Shown: piece after piece, positions 23,314 to 35,187 of the stretch
Numbering within the stretch: position 1 is the stretch's first letter
Layout: every line of letters begins with the position of its first letter
Source: Heligmosomoides polygyrus polygyrus
Lineage: Eukaryota; Nematoda; Chromadorea; Rhabditida; Heligmosomidae
DNA length: 64,000 nucleotides
Assembly: GCA_947396885.1 (NCBI GenBank)
Contig: OX377201.1
Span: 111,243,727-111,307,726, forward strand
Direction of reading: 5' to 3'
The notes under the pieces: generated by a model
Databases searched by the model: none
Seen by the model: only the letters and a program-made list of their open reading frames with translations
Told to the model about the DNA's origin: nothing
Program-made: the position numbers and the translations under genes

Positions 23314-23544
23314 ATGACCGAAGTACATCTTCAACTATCAAAGTGTTGCGTGTGTTGTATGTGCCCGAGAAAAAGAGGAGGAGAAAGCTATCGAAATTTT
23401 TTTATGACAGCCTATCAGAAAATCGTGATAATAGTATTACTACTAGACAGACTATTCTCTATTGTTTCTTATGTGTTTGCTGCGTTTATCTGGTTTGCAG
23501 ATTGTTTTCTGGCAATTTTGGATTGGATGGGAAACAACCATTGA
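23314..23544 (+). CDS. Possible small membrane protein, 76 residues, unrecognised
   Basis: An uninterrupted ATG-to-stop frame. A Cys-rich CCVCCMCPRKR stretch near residue 11 is followed by a basic segment, then two hydrophobic stretches (KIVIIVLLLDRLFSIVSYVF and AAFIWFADCFLAILDW). The Cys/basic stretch next to a membrane span is the sort of place where palmitoylation occurs, but that is speculation. Another frame is open over the same bases, there is no promoter or splice evidence, and no family is recognised. Confidence 0.2.
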   Translation: MTEVHLQLSKCCVCCMCPRKRGGESYRNFFMTAYQKIVIIVLLLDRLFSIVSYVFAAFIWFADCFLAILDWMGNNH

Positions 23545-23920
23545 CAACGCTGTCTTAGGTTTGTTACTTCGATACATATCAAGAAGAGGCACCACCCAGT
23601 GCGGAATGGGCTGCTGTTCTTACCGTAGACGTGGCAGACCAATCAGCAGCTGACCAGCACAAGCAGGGCATATGCTTGACGGCGCGTTCCCGCACCCTCC
23701 CCCCCCCCCCCACCCTGCGGTGCGCACAGAGGGGGAGAGGGGGTGCGTTGATATGGCCACTTGATTCCGAGGTTCCTCCTGCACCATATTTACCAATAAA
23801 TGTAATTTCAATGCAAATATTTCTTCAGGCAAAATCGTACTAATCGTACATTCTGGGAAAACAGCTTGCCATTTTAGAGAAAATGATTTCTAGTCAGAAT
23901 CTTTACTTTATTCGGATGTC

Positions 23921-24943
23921 GGGTTACAAATATAGCATGCTTTCGATTTGTCATTTCTCTGATATTGTTATTTCTTGGATCATGCAAAGGCATTTTTCGC
24001 CAAATTTCGATCCGAGTCGTTGACTTTTTCAAAGATTTTTTAGATTAACGATGATCGAGCAAAATTACTGAGTGCAGGTTTGCTTGCAGTCCGACTTCAA
24101 GCAAGGAGGATTTGCTGCAGAATTGCATCGCATCTTGTCTGAAGGGTATTCGGTAACGAAGCTGCATCATGACGTCAATCCCAGCGATGGTTTCACCGTT
24201 TCCGAGACGATGATGAGATGCTTGAAGACGAGGAACATCAACGACTTCGTGAAGTTGTAGATGGCCAAGTACCAAAGGAAGCTGTTGAGTCGGATCCAAC
24301 ACAAACTGCACCCGAGCTCGCACAGAGGTTCCGTTGTCACCATTCTACCATACCCGATCGTTTGCACACAATCGGAAGGTCAAATCGGTGTGGAAAATGG
24401 GTGCCACATCAGCTCAACGACACAAACAGGGCAGCACGAGTCGCCATCACTGGAATTCTCCCGGATTCAGACCGAACAGTTACGGTAGACCTTTCCAAAG
24501 AACCTCTCCAACTTCTTTACAGAGAACAACTGAGCCGCACTGCGTCATCAAGGAGTGAACACAGCAACTGTGAAATTCCTCCGTGACAACGCTCGACTGC
24601 ACGCCACAAATATCACGCTGCGAAAAATTGAGGAGTTGGGCTGGAACTTCTGCCTCACCCGCCCTATAGCCTAGACCTTGCGCTATCAAACAACCGTCTT
24701 TTCCGGTCTATGCAGCACGCCTTGGCGAAAAAAATTCAAGAACCGTGGCGAAGTCGAAAATTGGGTGTCCAATTTCTACGAGTCGCAGCCACCGGAGTTC
24801 TTCAAGAAAGGCATCCATTCTTTGCAAAGACGTTGGCGTCGTTGATAGTAATAGAGATTACCTCTTGCATTAAGATATGTTCACTCTTTTCTTGCAGCGA
24901 AATTGTTTTTTGACCAAAAACGGCATTTATAATCCGACAACTA
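23921..24943 (+). mobile_element. Mariner relic, internally deleted
   Basis: The right end reads the complement of TTAGTTGTCGGATTATAAATG, and the left end near 23,921 has the related CGGATGTCGGGTTACAAATA. The plus strand encodes fragments of transposase: DFKQGGFAAELHRILSEGYS, ESDPTQTAPELAQRF, KWVPHQLNDTN, a degraded HPPYSPDLA region and a PPEFFKKGIHSLQR-like tail, each in a different frame. The central catalytic part is largely missing; the element is about 1.0 kb rather than about 1.3 kb. Same subfamily as 61,078-62,713. Confidence 0.85.
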
Positions 24944-24949
24944 ATACTA

Positions 24950-27145
24950 CTTTCATTAACTATTTTTAGTTCCCGAGAGACTGAGATTAATCCCTCTCGA
25001 TCGCTTGAGTGCGAGATTTGTCTTAGCAGTTCACTCATTATTCACTAAAAAATAAATAACGGTAAAGCTGAGAGCGGAGAAGACCATTTTAGTTCAAGCG
25101 AGGTATCTATCTTGTAAGATTTAAAACGTCTGTAGTAAGCAGTTTCAGTGTAGCTCGATACCCTTCCAAGAAAAATACTATGAGTTACTCTTTAGTCTAC
25201 CGACTCTTCGAATTCTGCAGAAAAATAACCATCGTGAAGAGCAGCGGGATTGACGTAGTCTGGTGCAGCTCTTCGGATCTATCATAGCTAAAGGGGCATC
25301 GCTGAAAAAGTGTAGCAAATGTAAACTGTAACAAATGTAAACTCTACAGCTTAGAAAACTACAAAAAAAGTCTGTCATAGGGTAATTCAAGTTGTCGTGT
25401 TCAGAAACTAGTTTGATTTCATTTTTGCCGCAGCTGACAAAAAGTCAGAGTGGAGTGCCTCTGCCCACGAGGATAGATCCAGATGTTCAGTTCGTAGCAT
25501 GTCATTAACAGAAGATTTTGTCAACTTTTCTCGAACCAACGTAGCCTACGTTTATCCTGCCCTTGAAAGCGGGTGATCAGCACTTCTGGAGAAAGTCTGT
25601 GCCTGAATATTGATCTCCTTTACGATCAGGGTTGGGGGAATTTCCGCCTTTGGTCCGGGATTGCACCTTCTGCTGCAACACACGCCATGTGTTCGCTACT
25701 GAAGCAGCATCGTCTGCACAGAGGTGGATTCTGAATGAGCTTTCTACCGGATGCTTCCGATGCTATCAGACCGTAAGCTTGTCACAGCTGGAGCCAACAT
25801 TTGTGGATCCAAACGGTTACGTCCACTTCCCTTACATCTTTCATGCAGGCAAGCAGCGAATTTGGCTCCGTCCATTACCTAAATGTCTCCAAATTTCGTT
25901 GTCTTCAATTTGCTGCTGCTAATCACACATGTGTGCTCCGTTGGGTTCTCCTCAGCTCCTATCGCAACGTTACATACATTGGTGGTGATGAAGGAAACAA
26001 ACAAGGAAATCGGTAACACAGTGGCGGCGTTGCCGCTGAGGATACGCGAAGTCAATAGAGGTTAGGATGGGTGTGGTCGCGAGTGTGGGCAGCACGGTGA
26101 GGCGGGAGCGCGCAGGCCCATCTGACCGCACTGAAAGAGCAAGAGGGCACCTATGGTCGGTGCCCAGATTGGCCAGGCCCGTTCGCTCGATGCTTCGATT
26201 GTTTCTGTTTAGCTGATGCGCTCCCACATCACAGTACTGCCCACATTCGAGAAAGGACCTTCTCGTTTGAAAATGTCTTTTGGGAGCGCAATACTTTGGA
26301 CTTGTCGGTGTAGTTCTGGTGGGCTGTCCACAGCTCATTGACCTCCAGGGCTGTTGTAAGCCTTTGCGGAGCTTTCGTAACCTTCATTTATCCCATGGCT
26401 TGCCCACTATGTAGTGCGTTCGAGCGCGAGGATTCTCCAACCGAGAAAGCGTTAAGCTGAAGGTTGATAAGAGCTTGCAGTTCTAAGGCGAAAATTTCGA
26501 GCGGAGCAGCGAAGCCGTCCTTCTTTTGATGAGCGAGATAGATATTTCCTTCAAAAAGCAGTTCTCAGCATTGGCATTCAAGGACGAGGCCCAGGTGCGA
26601 TCTCGTTCTTGTGGCGAATGATTACATCGTACGCAAACATCAGGCCTTAACCTTGATGAGCGTGAAGAACGTGCATCGCAGCTTTTCGGATAGTCGAATC
26701 AGTGTTCGTTTAACGCGAGACGTGCGCTAAAACATGAGGTGAGGACTAACACATAGAACATAGAACACAAAACACCTATTCAGCCAAAAGTGATACAAAA
26801 TTGCTAGAAGCTTATTCCATATTTTCCCAACTCGAGCCGAAAAGATTTTTGAGGTTTTTTGAGTGCGGTTTTTGCAGTCGAATTCTAGGATTGTGCCCTC
26901 TGGTAATCCCGATGAATGAGGAAAAGTATAGCGTTTATTTTCATCAATACCTAAGTGACCATTAACAAATCTAAAAACAAGGTTCTGGTCATAGATAATT
27001 CGCCTTAGTCAAAACGAGGTAGTGCCGAGTCGGGTCAATCTTTCGGGGCAAGAAACTTCGAATATCCAATTCCTAATGAGCAGGTGTTTTTTGAGCACCT
27101 GTTTTGTTTTATTTTATTATTTTTCTTATTTTATTTGGCGCATAT
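24950..27145. other. No secure gene
   Basis: About 2.2 kb without a supported gene. Open frames at 25,632-25,922 (plus) and 25,970-26,338 (minus, 122 codons) show no motif that I recognise. They could hide exons, but I cannot support any. Confidence 0.35.
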
Positions 27146-27150
27146 TGTGT

Positions 27151-27400
27151 TAGGGGGGGGGGCAGCTCCCTTTAACCCAAACGCACGTGCGGCGTGACGT
27201 GGTGGCACTCCTCGCACTGTACAAAACCTGCCGGGTTCTTACGTGCAGTGCTCGATGCAACGACGTAGCGTTTGACCCAGGTCTCGAAACCTGACGTGTA
27301 CCGATGAGCCAGGTTTTATACCACGGGAGAAACGCCATGCCACCGCGGTCGACGCCTACGCTCAGGTGGAAACCCACGGCCTGCCCCCCCCCCCCCCTTA
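27151..27400. mobile_element. Probable MITE bounded by G and C runs
   Basis: It starts with TTAGGGGGGGGGGCAG and ends with CTGCCCCCCCCCCCCCCTTA, so the two ends are inverted. The interior has short inverted blocks such as AACCTGCCGGGTTC and GAGCCAGGTTTTATACC. About 250 bp with no transposase. Confidence 0.5.
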
Positions 27401-27599
27401 CTCCCATTGTGGCTTTTATTTTTAACAATTGTCCTTTTTACCACCAAGACCAACTACTCTTCTTTTTATTTCTGCCGGTAGGTAACGATCCGTTGGGAGA
27501 ACCACTCAATGGACAACTGAGACGTGACCCACCAGTTTCTGGGTAGATAAATTCTCGTGGGTAAGATCGTTCAGTAACCTTCAGTATACCCATGAGCAG

Positions 27600-28075
27600 A
27601 TGGGTGAGGTATCGTGGGTGTGTTTCTCTTGTTCACCCCAAAACCCCGTGTCGGATCCGGCCCCTGGTGTGAGAATGCATGTGTTTGTGCCCAAAGGAGG
27701 CTATTCCTCCAGAGATCAGAGAAAGGCGAACCCGTTGTGGCGCCGTTCGATGGCCGATCGCTGGAACTCTGGTTCGGGGTGGCTCGTGAGCTACCACATT
27801 CGCTCGTCGACAGTGAAACGCGGTGGTTTCTCCGACGATGGCACATGACGCATTCGGTTGAAGCCGTCGAACAGGATTCGAGGCGGCTTACAACGTGCAG
27901 CCAGTTCGCCACTCTCAATCTAGTTATCACTGTAAACTCTCCGCCCTCCGAAACCTCGCCGGAGACATTGCACAATCGTCTCGGCCTCCAGCAGGCTTTT
28001 TACGTTGCCTTTCGTTGCATTTTGCGAAACACTCGAACTCATTCAACTGTACCACTCTACTTGTTGGAGTAATCC
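27600..28075. other. Both-strand open sequence, unrecognised
   Basis: The plus strand is open for 152 codons (27,614-28,072) and the minus strand for 134 (27,975-27,571). The plus frame includes FTPKPRVGSGPWCENACVCA. Simultaneous openness on both strands, with no start context, suggests a GC-biased repeat fragment rather than a gene. I cannot exclude a real exon. Confidence 0.2.
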
Positions 28076-28559
28076 AAAAATAACATCAGAAAGAAGCTGC
28101 CACATTCAAATTCTATGAATGCGCAATGCTTTAAGTGCCCAGGTTTGAGATAATATCCGACCGATATCATGCAAACCATGAAGTGGACCTCTCTTTGGAC
28201 TTGCACCATTTTCTGCGTGCAGAAGTACAACACAATGTGTTTCCGTACCGGGACTTCGCTCTACGTATCCTCTCATGTATTTTGAAAAGACGAAAAGGCA
28301 GCACTTTTCCGTAAGCGAAAGCGAGTAAAGTGTTTTACTGATAAGAAATAGTTCATTTGTAGTTCATTCCTTTGTCACCTCATTCTGAAAAAGATTTCTA
28401 CCAGCGATATTAATAATCAGACAGCCGTATGCATTGCTTCATTTTTTGTAGAACTTTTGAAAAGGTCCTAAAAACACTCACCATTATATTCTATGTTCTC
28501 CATTATCTTCAAAGGATACATTGACACCAAAAAATTGGAATGGATTTATACCGTGACAG

Positions 28560-29760
28560 CCGGTTAAAACGGAGATGTTAGAACGCATCAGCAATTGGTG
28601 GTCTTGCTTACCATTGGACACAAAGAGGCGTACGATGTGGCATACATACTTCGACTTCTCAAAGGTTCTTGATAGAGTTAGCCACAGTAAATTGCAAATG
28701 AGGATTTTTCGGCTTGGTGTACATTCTGTTGTTTATAATTTGTGACACTAATTTTTAGGCAACAGAACATTTCAGCTAAAAGTGGGAAGAGCTTTGTCTG
28801 ATTGAAAACGCGTTGAAACTGGCGTCCCCCCCCCCCCCCCTCCCAGGTGGGGTGCTTTCTCCTTTGCTATTCATGGCCTACACCTCTGCCGTTCCAGAAG
28901 TACCAATGGGTGATAGGTTGGGACGAAATAAAAATCTACCGTGAAATGCTCTCTTCCGAAGACCATAGTGTCTTGTAGCGGGTGATTACACAGAAGCTGC
29001 GAGAGTGGCCCTCTGCACGGAATTTCCCTTCGGCGCCAGAAGACACGCTATTAATGAGAATGGAGTCACCGGCTGCACCTTTTGCGTACTTTGTCGGTGA
29101 TTATTCTTTCTCCAAAGTTCGGTCTAGGAGAGACCTTGGATTCGGTTGACACGACAAGCTTGATTTTTCGGAGAATTACGAGGTCATCCAGGGAAAGCCC
29201 CGTCACAATTCCTCAAAATTTTCAACTCTCTCTGCGCTCACAACAGTGCATCCCAATGCATTCTGGTGCAGAACTACAACCACACATAGAAGTTGCTGCT
29301 GAGAATGAACCGCCCATGTTCTTTCCTTATGAAAGAGGGCATAAGAGGGCAGAGGGCATTTCAGGAAAAGATTCGGAATGGTTACACTCGGAAAACTACT
29401 TTGTTCAACAAGTTTCCTGTACTCTACAGTGGCTCGCTCTGACATAAGGAGCGTATAAACATGTATGTCAATCTGAGCACATGGAACCCCGTAGGGAGAA
29501 AGGAAACCCTCAGAGATTTTTAAGCGATCCTCAGTACGTCGTTAGGAATCATGAACGTCGATGCTTCTCCATTCTACTTTCTCACCCTCTAGAACTATGC
29601 AGAGGTGGTTTGGAAAAGACCTTCCTTCTAAGCCCTAGAACTACACATAGGTCGAGGGTTTTCGCTTGGAGAGTGGAATCTCTTTAAAACACAATTCCTG
29701 CGTTATCGAGCAGGTTTCCGACTTTCAAGCGTATGGCTGAAACGAAGTTGCATCACATTC
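28560..29760 (+). pseudogene. CR1/Jockey-like LINE, reverse transcriptase C-terminal fragment
   Basis: In shifting frames the plus strand gives a motif A region equivalent to FDFSKVLDRVSHSKLQ, then GNRTFQLKVGRALS, a VP(Q)GS-like site destroyed by a 15-C run at 28,826-28,840, and the tail RSRVFAWRVESLN with FPTFKRM at its end. Such elements end in a similar FFSxRVxxxWNxLP motif. Stops and frameshifts throughout; non-functional. Confidence 0.6.
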
Positions 29761-29855
29761 AAAATGTGGATAATCACTTTGTCTTCTATTTAGTGCCGCG
29801 TTTTTCTAACGTTTTTCTATGTTGTTACAGGATGTTTTGTTGCGATCAAAACTCT

Positions 29856-29926
29856 TGCGCCAGGCGGGACTCGAACCCGCATCTTCTGCTTTCCGGGCAG
29901 CGATGTTCGCCTTACACCACCGGCGC
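29856..29926 (-). tRNA. tRNA-like sequence, copy 1 (probable tRNA-derived repeat)
   Basis: The minus strand folds as a near-complete cloverleaf: acceptor GCGCCGG with CTGGCGC plus discriminator A, a D stem GTGT/ACAT, an anticodon arm with four of five pairs, and a perfect T arm GCGGG-TTCGAGT-CCCGC. The anticodon loop is CCGGAAA, giving anticodon GGA but with C instead of U at position 33. A serine tRNA should have a long variable arm, and this has none. Identical flanks (AGTTTTGATCGCAAC) accompany the other two copies, so it behaves as a repeat. Confidence 0.35.
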
Positions 29927-30065
29927 TAAATGTGTTAGAAATTGTTACTAGTAAGGTCTTCAGCTTAACCGGCTCCATGCTGATATCAGCGACCGGCCCA
30001 TCCCGTACCACGGGTGGGTGCTGACAGGCCTCGAGGATATCGCGGATGTTGCGTGCGGTCAAACA

Positions 30066-30136
30066 GCGCCGGTGGTGTAAGGCGAACATCGCTGCCCGGA
30101 AAGCAGAAGATGCGTGTTCGAGTCCCGCCTGGCGCA
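30066..30136 (+). tRNA. tRNA-like sequence, copy 2 (inverted relative to copy 1)
   Basis: Same cloverleaf as 29,856-29,926 in the opposite orientation, with one T-stem change (CGTGT for CGGGT) that breaks a pair. Flanked downstream by the shared AGAGTTTTGATCGCAACAAA and ACATCCTGTAACAACAT. With copy 1 it forms a 0.35-kb inverted repeat. Confidence 0.3.
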
Positions 30137-30631
30137 AGAGTTTTGATCGCAACAAAACATCCTGTAACAACATATAGCCTCTCTACCAGCCGCTCCAGGC
30201 TTAAGCAAATGTGTTAGAACATTGTTTTTCTATGTTGTATACAAGAAAAAAATTATTTTTTATTATTAAACTGAAATATCTTCCTTCGGAGACCAGCCTT
30301 TCAGCTTGGAAAAAAACTGTCAGAAGAATCTGTTCTTCTTTATTTACAAGGGGCTTAAGCTAGCTAGTTCCATGTACATGAAATGCTAGCCTTCTGAAGA
30401 CGATTTACTTATGGAAGTCATTGAATCTCTGATTAATCTATATCGATATTAAGGAAATTAAGTAACACTTGGTAAGAAGATACTTAGTTCTAGAGAAGCA
30501 TCATAGCCCAGCATCATGGAGTCAAGACCTCGCATGCATGATATGCATTAAAGACTTGATTTCTCAGCGTGTGATCATCCCATCGTTCTTTCTCATGAAG
30601 ACACCTTACTCACGAGACGGGCTTACCAGGA

Positions 30632-31092
30632 GACTATCTCAACGGTAGATCGGAACGGCCCAAGTGTTGTATATGGGCAGAATCGCCTCTCTCTGGGAAA
30701 CAACAAAATGCAAATATCTGGACCTCAATACAACTCTGCGCAGAGTTAGGGACGACGGAAATTGGGCCGTTGGCGGCGTTAGTCCTCGGCCTACACGCGT
30801 AAGGCGGGCTCAAGATGGCTGGAAACAGACAGCGGTGGTGAGCGAGCGGTGGTGGCGCAGTGGGTAGAGGGGTGGCGTAATCCTCAAGATCGCTGTTTCC
30901 AGCCCACTTGAGCTAGCCCTCCGCGTGCAAGCAGAGGGCTAACGCCGCCAACGGCCCAACTTCCGCCGTCCTTAACTCTGCACACAGTTGTACTGGGTTT
31001 GAGATATTCGCATTCTGTTGCTTCCCAGAGAGAGGCGATTCTGCCCATATACAACTGTTAGGCCGTTCCGGCCTACCGTTGAGATAGTTTCA
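30632..31092. mobile_element. Inverted-repeat element carrying an A-box-like core
   Basis: The ends are inverted copies of CTATCTCAACGGTAG next to CGGAACGGCC, and the arms stay complementary through GGGCAGAATCGCCTCTCT and the AGTTAGGGACGACGGAA region. The centre has GTGGCGCAGTGGGTAGAGG, resembling a pol III A box. A partial copy lies at 50,240-50,400. No transposase. Confidence 0.7.
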
Positions 31093-31404
31093 TGGTTAGT
31101 GGTGAATTTATCGAGAGAGAAGGACGATACTCGATACTTCCGTATCTCTCTCTCTCTTTCTTCTTGAAACTCCATTAGCGCGTAGTTTTAATCAAGAAGT
31201 AACCACGACCCTTTTGGGTGTAATCCGTTTTTGAAAATTATTGCTGAAACACGTAGGCTCGGATTTTATCCAGGACATATTTTCGTAAAAGACCCGATTA
31301 CTGTCGCATGCGACTGCGCAGCTGAGGGCTGGTGTCCTGCAGTGTGGCGAAGTGACTGCGGGTTTTCCTTCCTACTTAATCGGTGACGGATATGGTTCGT
31401 GGCA

Positions 31405-31695
31405 GCCTAATAGGAGGAAGCGCTGACTGCAGCATGCACCCGATTCCAGACTCATGATTCAGATTTCCTGACAGGACCAACCACCCTTCCATTCCTCTGG
31501 GGTCGATGAACTTTTATCCCGGAAGGATAAAACACTGACTTGTCTTTGTCCTTCGGCCGGCCTCCGCTCCTCAAGTCACTGTATAGGCCACGTACACATT
31601 CAAATTGCCTCCATGTCATCGTGTAGAAGTAAAATGCACGGCGCATCTCAAAACGGATGACTAACGCCGTCGTTTATCCCCTCTCCATTATTTAA
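31405..31695 (+). repeat. tRNA-derived SINE, copy 5
   Basis: The head reads GCTGACTGCAGCATGCACCC, then a B-box-like ATGATTCAGATTTCC. The body has GGATAAAACACTGACTTGTC and TCAAATTGCCTCCATGTCAT. It ends GGATGACTAACGCCGTC, the complement of the start of the minus copies. Confidence 0.55.
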
Positions 31696-32448
31696 CGGGT
31701 ACCCTTCCTTTCGTCACTCTGGTCATGTGGTATGTAAGTGCAAGACGCGTACTGCCTCCTTCGGGCGAAGGTTGTTAGTGCCCTGCAATCATCGCAAGCT
31801 CCTTCTGTAAATAAAGGACCCGATAATCTCTATGAAATAACGGATGCCAGAGTTGCACTAGACGCTTGCTGCAGAACCCTGTCCCGATGTACTCCGAGAC
31901 CCTTCGACTTGTTCCCGAAATTCTAGGGCAAATATCAAACCCATCAATGAAACATCGTGAATTTCTACTTTCTAATTCTAAAAGTCTTCCAAAAATTGAG
32001 TAAGTTTTGAATATTGTCGAGAAAAGTTGGCATTTCGCTGAAACCAATCGAGCGCTTTCAAAGAACGCACCAGTCTAGAAACTTCTAAAAGTTTCTTGCT
32101 AAAGGTGACTGAAAACGGAGTAGCAGAAGGAGTGTACCCGGAGCAGCCGTCGCGTTTTGGATTTGCCTTCGAACAGCCTCAGTACGAAGGCACACGCACG
32201 AATCGTACGCGTACTTTTATTGCTTTTTCCGCTGTCCAACAACAAGAAAAAAGCAAACAGATAAGCTGCGCCTTTCCTACAGCACAGGCTTTCCCTCCTT
32301 CAGAGTATGGTGACGGTTGCGTTATCTGTCGTGAAAAAATCTTTGCCAATCCCGCAAGTGGGCACTGAATGATTTTCCTTATTTTTCCGATCGCTACTTT
32401 AAAAAACCTGGTTTTTTGCAAAACTGCTGGCGATTGCATTTTTGCTGT

Positions 32449-33066
32449 TAGGTTGTCCGGAAAGTTCTGAGCGCTTTGTGTTACTATTTTTCATGCGTCT
32501 ATTATTAAGTAAAAATTGAACTTGCAGCCCATCAATGCTACTTTCTGTACTGAACTTTTCGCTCTATATGACGAAATAATTTGTTTGAACTTTATTTTGT
32601 ATTTCTGTTCTTGAAGGGCCTATTGAAGTATGTCGAAGGAGCAACTGTGAGCGCTGTTTTATTTCAACTTCAAATTGGAACAATTCCCAGCCGAGATGGC
32701 CCGACGAAGCAATCAATGTAGGGGCCTAATAGTGCTCGAGAAAACACAGTGCATCACTTGTGATGGAAAGTGGATTCTGTATTATAACAGGAAACGTTCC
32801 GAACAGTGGTTGGACGCCGACGAGCTCCCAGGCATTTTCCAAAGGAGAATCTCCACCAAAAAAGGTAATGGTCACTGTGTGGTGGTCGGCGGCTGGTGTT
32901 TTTCCACCTAATTTTTTCGCTGATTGAATAGATCGACAGGTCGCCCGTTGGCAAAAGTGTGCTGATTCGAGCGGTGCTCATTTCAACTCAATCCGACACG
33001 ATTTGATGAAGTTATGGTAGTTCAAAGTGAAGCACTCAAAACCCTAAGAACTTTCTGGACAACCTA
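32449..33066 (+). mobile_element. Mariner relic (SETMAR/cecropia-like), internally deleted
   Basis: The inverted termini are clear: TTAGGTTGTCCGGAAAGTTC at the left and the complement of GAACTTTCTGGACAACCTAA at the right, TA-flanked. The plus strand encodes the first catalytic region CITCDGKWILYYN, then SEQWLDADE, then in another frame HQKK-like and VMVTVWW-like sequence, and breaks off. The length of about 0.62 kb is roughly half of a normal element. In CDEKW-type motifs the residue after D is usually E; here it is G. Confidence 0.88.
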
Positions 33067-33499
33067 ACGAAAATCTTTACCTGGATGTTGCACACACAGG
33101 CTTCTATCGTTATCGTTTTTTGCAATTTTTCTTTCGATCGCTGCAAATATGTTGTATCGTATTTATTTTATTTTGTTCACAGTTTTGAAAAGAAAACGAA
33201 CCAGAAACCTGGTAACAAAACAAGCGCTCCAACACGCCTAACGGCATGTCTCGCATTTGCGCGCTTCGCACGACTTTGCAGCATCACTGACCTATGGAAA
33301 GTAGTTTTTGTAAGACTTGAAATTCGCTAACGTTTAGAACCTGCTGCATGCTTTATCAGCGTCAAGCCGTTCACCACTTACGTGCGCTCATCCTAGACAT
33401 TCTCTCCGGACGGTCCAGTAACGGCACTGGTTTGCGCTGCGCAGTATTTCTGTCGCTCAGGTTGCTTTTATGCAACCGTTCTCATGCTCAACAGCTACC

Positions 33500-34400
33500 G
33501 TTTCCAGACATCGTTGACATGTCTTCCAAATCCAGGTTTCTCCTCTCTCGTTTCTCCTTCCTGGGACTAATTGCTGGTCCGCTGCTGGTCTTCCCATCCC
33601 CTCTTTATTCCCCACTTTCCTGATCCCAGCTCCTGGCCCACTTCTTTATTTCCACTATGGACCTCCTTCTGGTCTCTTCTTGGTGGTTTCCCGGTCCTGG
33701 TTCCTCTTCCAGGTTGTTCCTTTACTTCCTGGTCGCTCTTCTGGTTCACCGTAGAAGCTCCTTACTGCCGTTCTCCACCACCCCCTTAGTGAGCCCCCCA
33801 TGCTCACGGCAGACATCGGTGACGCATATTTGAAATCAGGACGCTTGTTGCGCGACATAAGGGGCCGTCTTTTAGATCCAAAAGCTCAGAAGACCCGACT
33901 TCCGAATCCAGAAGCTCAGAAGCGCACGCAGTCGCCGCTGTGTCGAGCATGAAGAAGCTATACATATGGCAGATCCCTTGTTTCTCGTATGACGGCTTCC
34001 TTCTTCTTGGTTCCTCGTCCTGGTCCCGACTGCTGGTCCCTTCTTCCAGGTAGATCCCCTCAGAATTCTCACTACTCTACCCCAATTAAGTAGCCCATCC
34101 ACGCGACGGCGAGCGAACGCCCATTGCGGTGTCACATGTTCCAAATCCGGTCTCCCTTACTGGTAATGGAACCCCTTGCCGATCCTCCTTATTGCCCACC
34201 TCCTCCTTATTGGTAACTCCCTACTGGTCCCTCCTTATTGCCCTATTCTTGGTGCCACCACCTGGCCTGCTTCATTGCTCCCTCTATCGACCACCCCCCC
34301 CCCCCCCATCCCGATGCCTCCTCCAGGTCGCTCCCTCCTGGTCGCTGTCGGTTCTCCACCCTTCGCCACGGCTTCTGAATCTGGACGCTCAGAAACACAC
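33500..34400. repeat. Pyrimidine-rich, degenerate CTGGTCCC/TCTTCC repeat
   Basis: Both 33,560-33,780 and 34,010-34,370 are dominated on the plus strand by C/T strings built on CTGGTC and CTTCC. A 14-C run sits at 34,294-34,307. Several 60-90-codon frames here are products of the low complexity. Confidence 0.6.
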
Positions 34401-34480
34401 GTAGATGCTGTTGTGTGAAGCAGTAAAGGATTACGCTTCCCCTACTGCAGCAACATACCACGTTCAAAAGCAAATTTTAT

Positions 34481-34625
34481 CCTCGCTGTGGATGATGCGG
34501 CGTATCTCACTTAGATTAGATCACTCGACCGCCCTCACTGTGGATGATGCAGCGTTTTCACTTAGGTTAGATCACTCGACCGCCCTCGCTGTGAGGGATG
34601 CGGCGTATCTCACTTAGGTTAGATC
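34481..34625. repeat. Tandem repeat, about 52-bp unit x3
   Basis: CCTCGCTGTGGATGATGCGG or a close variant starts near 34,481, 34,533 and 34,584, each followed by CACTTAGGTTAGATCACTC. Confidence 0.8.
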
Positions 34626-34659
34626 ACTCAAACGTCATCGACCGCTAAACTCCTCGCAC

Positions 34660-35070
34660 ACTTTTGCAGCAACGCGGCAGCCCTATCCTTAAGCATAGGG
34701 CAGAGAAGCAGAATCGCTGCACGAGGCAAAACTACCCCAGCCCGGACAGCTGCTGATGTGCCGCCTACGTGACAGGCGCGGTGCCGCCAAAGCGGCAGTA
34801 GCTGCCGCAAACGAGGCGGCGGCAGTAACACATCGAGGCATTATTGCCGCTGCAGGCGCTTTGCTGCGACAATTTCTGTCCGGACTCTAGCTGATCGTGG
34901 CGGGATCTAGAATGGAAACTGATAATGATAATAATAATGAAACCGCTTTGGCGATGGAGTGAGCGGCAATGCTCAGGATGAGTGCCGCCTAAGCGGCAGT
35001 TTTGCCTCCTGCGAGGCGGTTTTGTTGCCTGCTGCGTGCTGCGTTGCCGCAAAAGTGTGCGTAGGGCTTA
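34660..35070. mobile_element. Probable non-autonomous element with GCGGCA motifs
   Basis: Starts with GCAACGCGGCAGCCCTATCC and ends with GCCGCAAAAGTGTGCGTAGG. Both ends have counterparts at 51,541-51,560 (GCAACGCCGCGGCCCTATCC) and about 51,887 (CGCCACAAAAGTGTGCGGAG). The interior has several short inverted GCCGCNNAAGCGGCA-type stems. A (AATAAT)n patch lies at about 34,920-34,940. Confidence 0.5.
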
Positions 35071-35187
35071 ACTCAATTATATAGTGGCAGATTGGATCCA
35101 CGATATCATGACGAAGTGGAGTGCACGGCGCACTCCTGGAAAATATCCTAATGTTTATTTCTGTTTACTTATAAAGTAGAAGCAAAA

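Noticed and set aside
29856..29926. Functional serine tRNA gene
   Set aside because: C33 instead of U33, no long variable arm, and three copies with shared non-tRNA flanks indicate a tRNA-derived repeat; kept only as tRNA-like.
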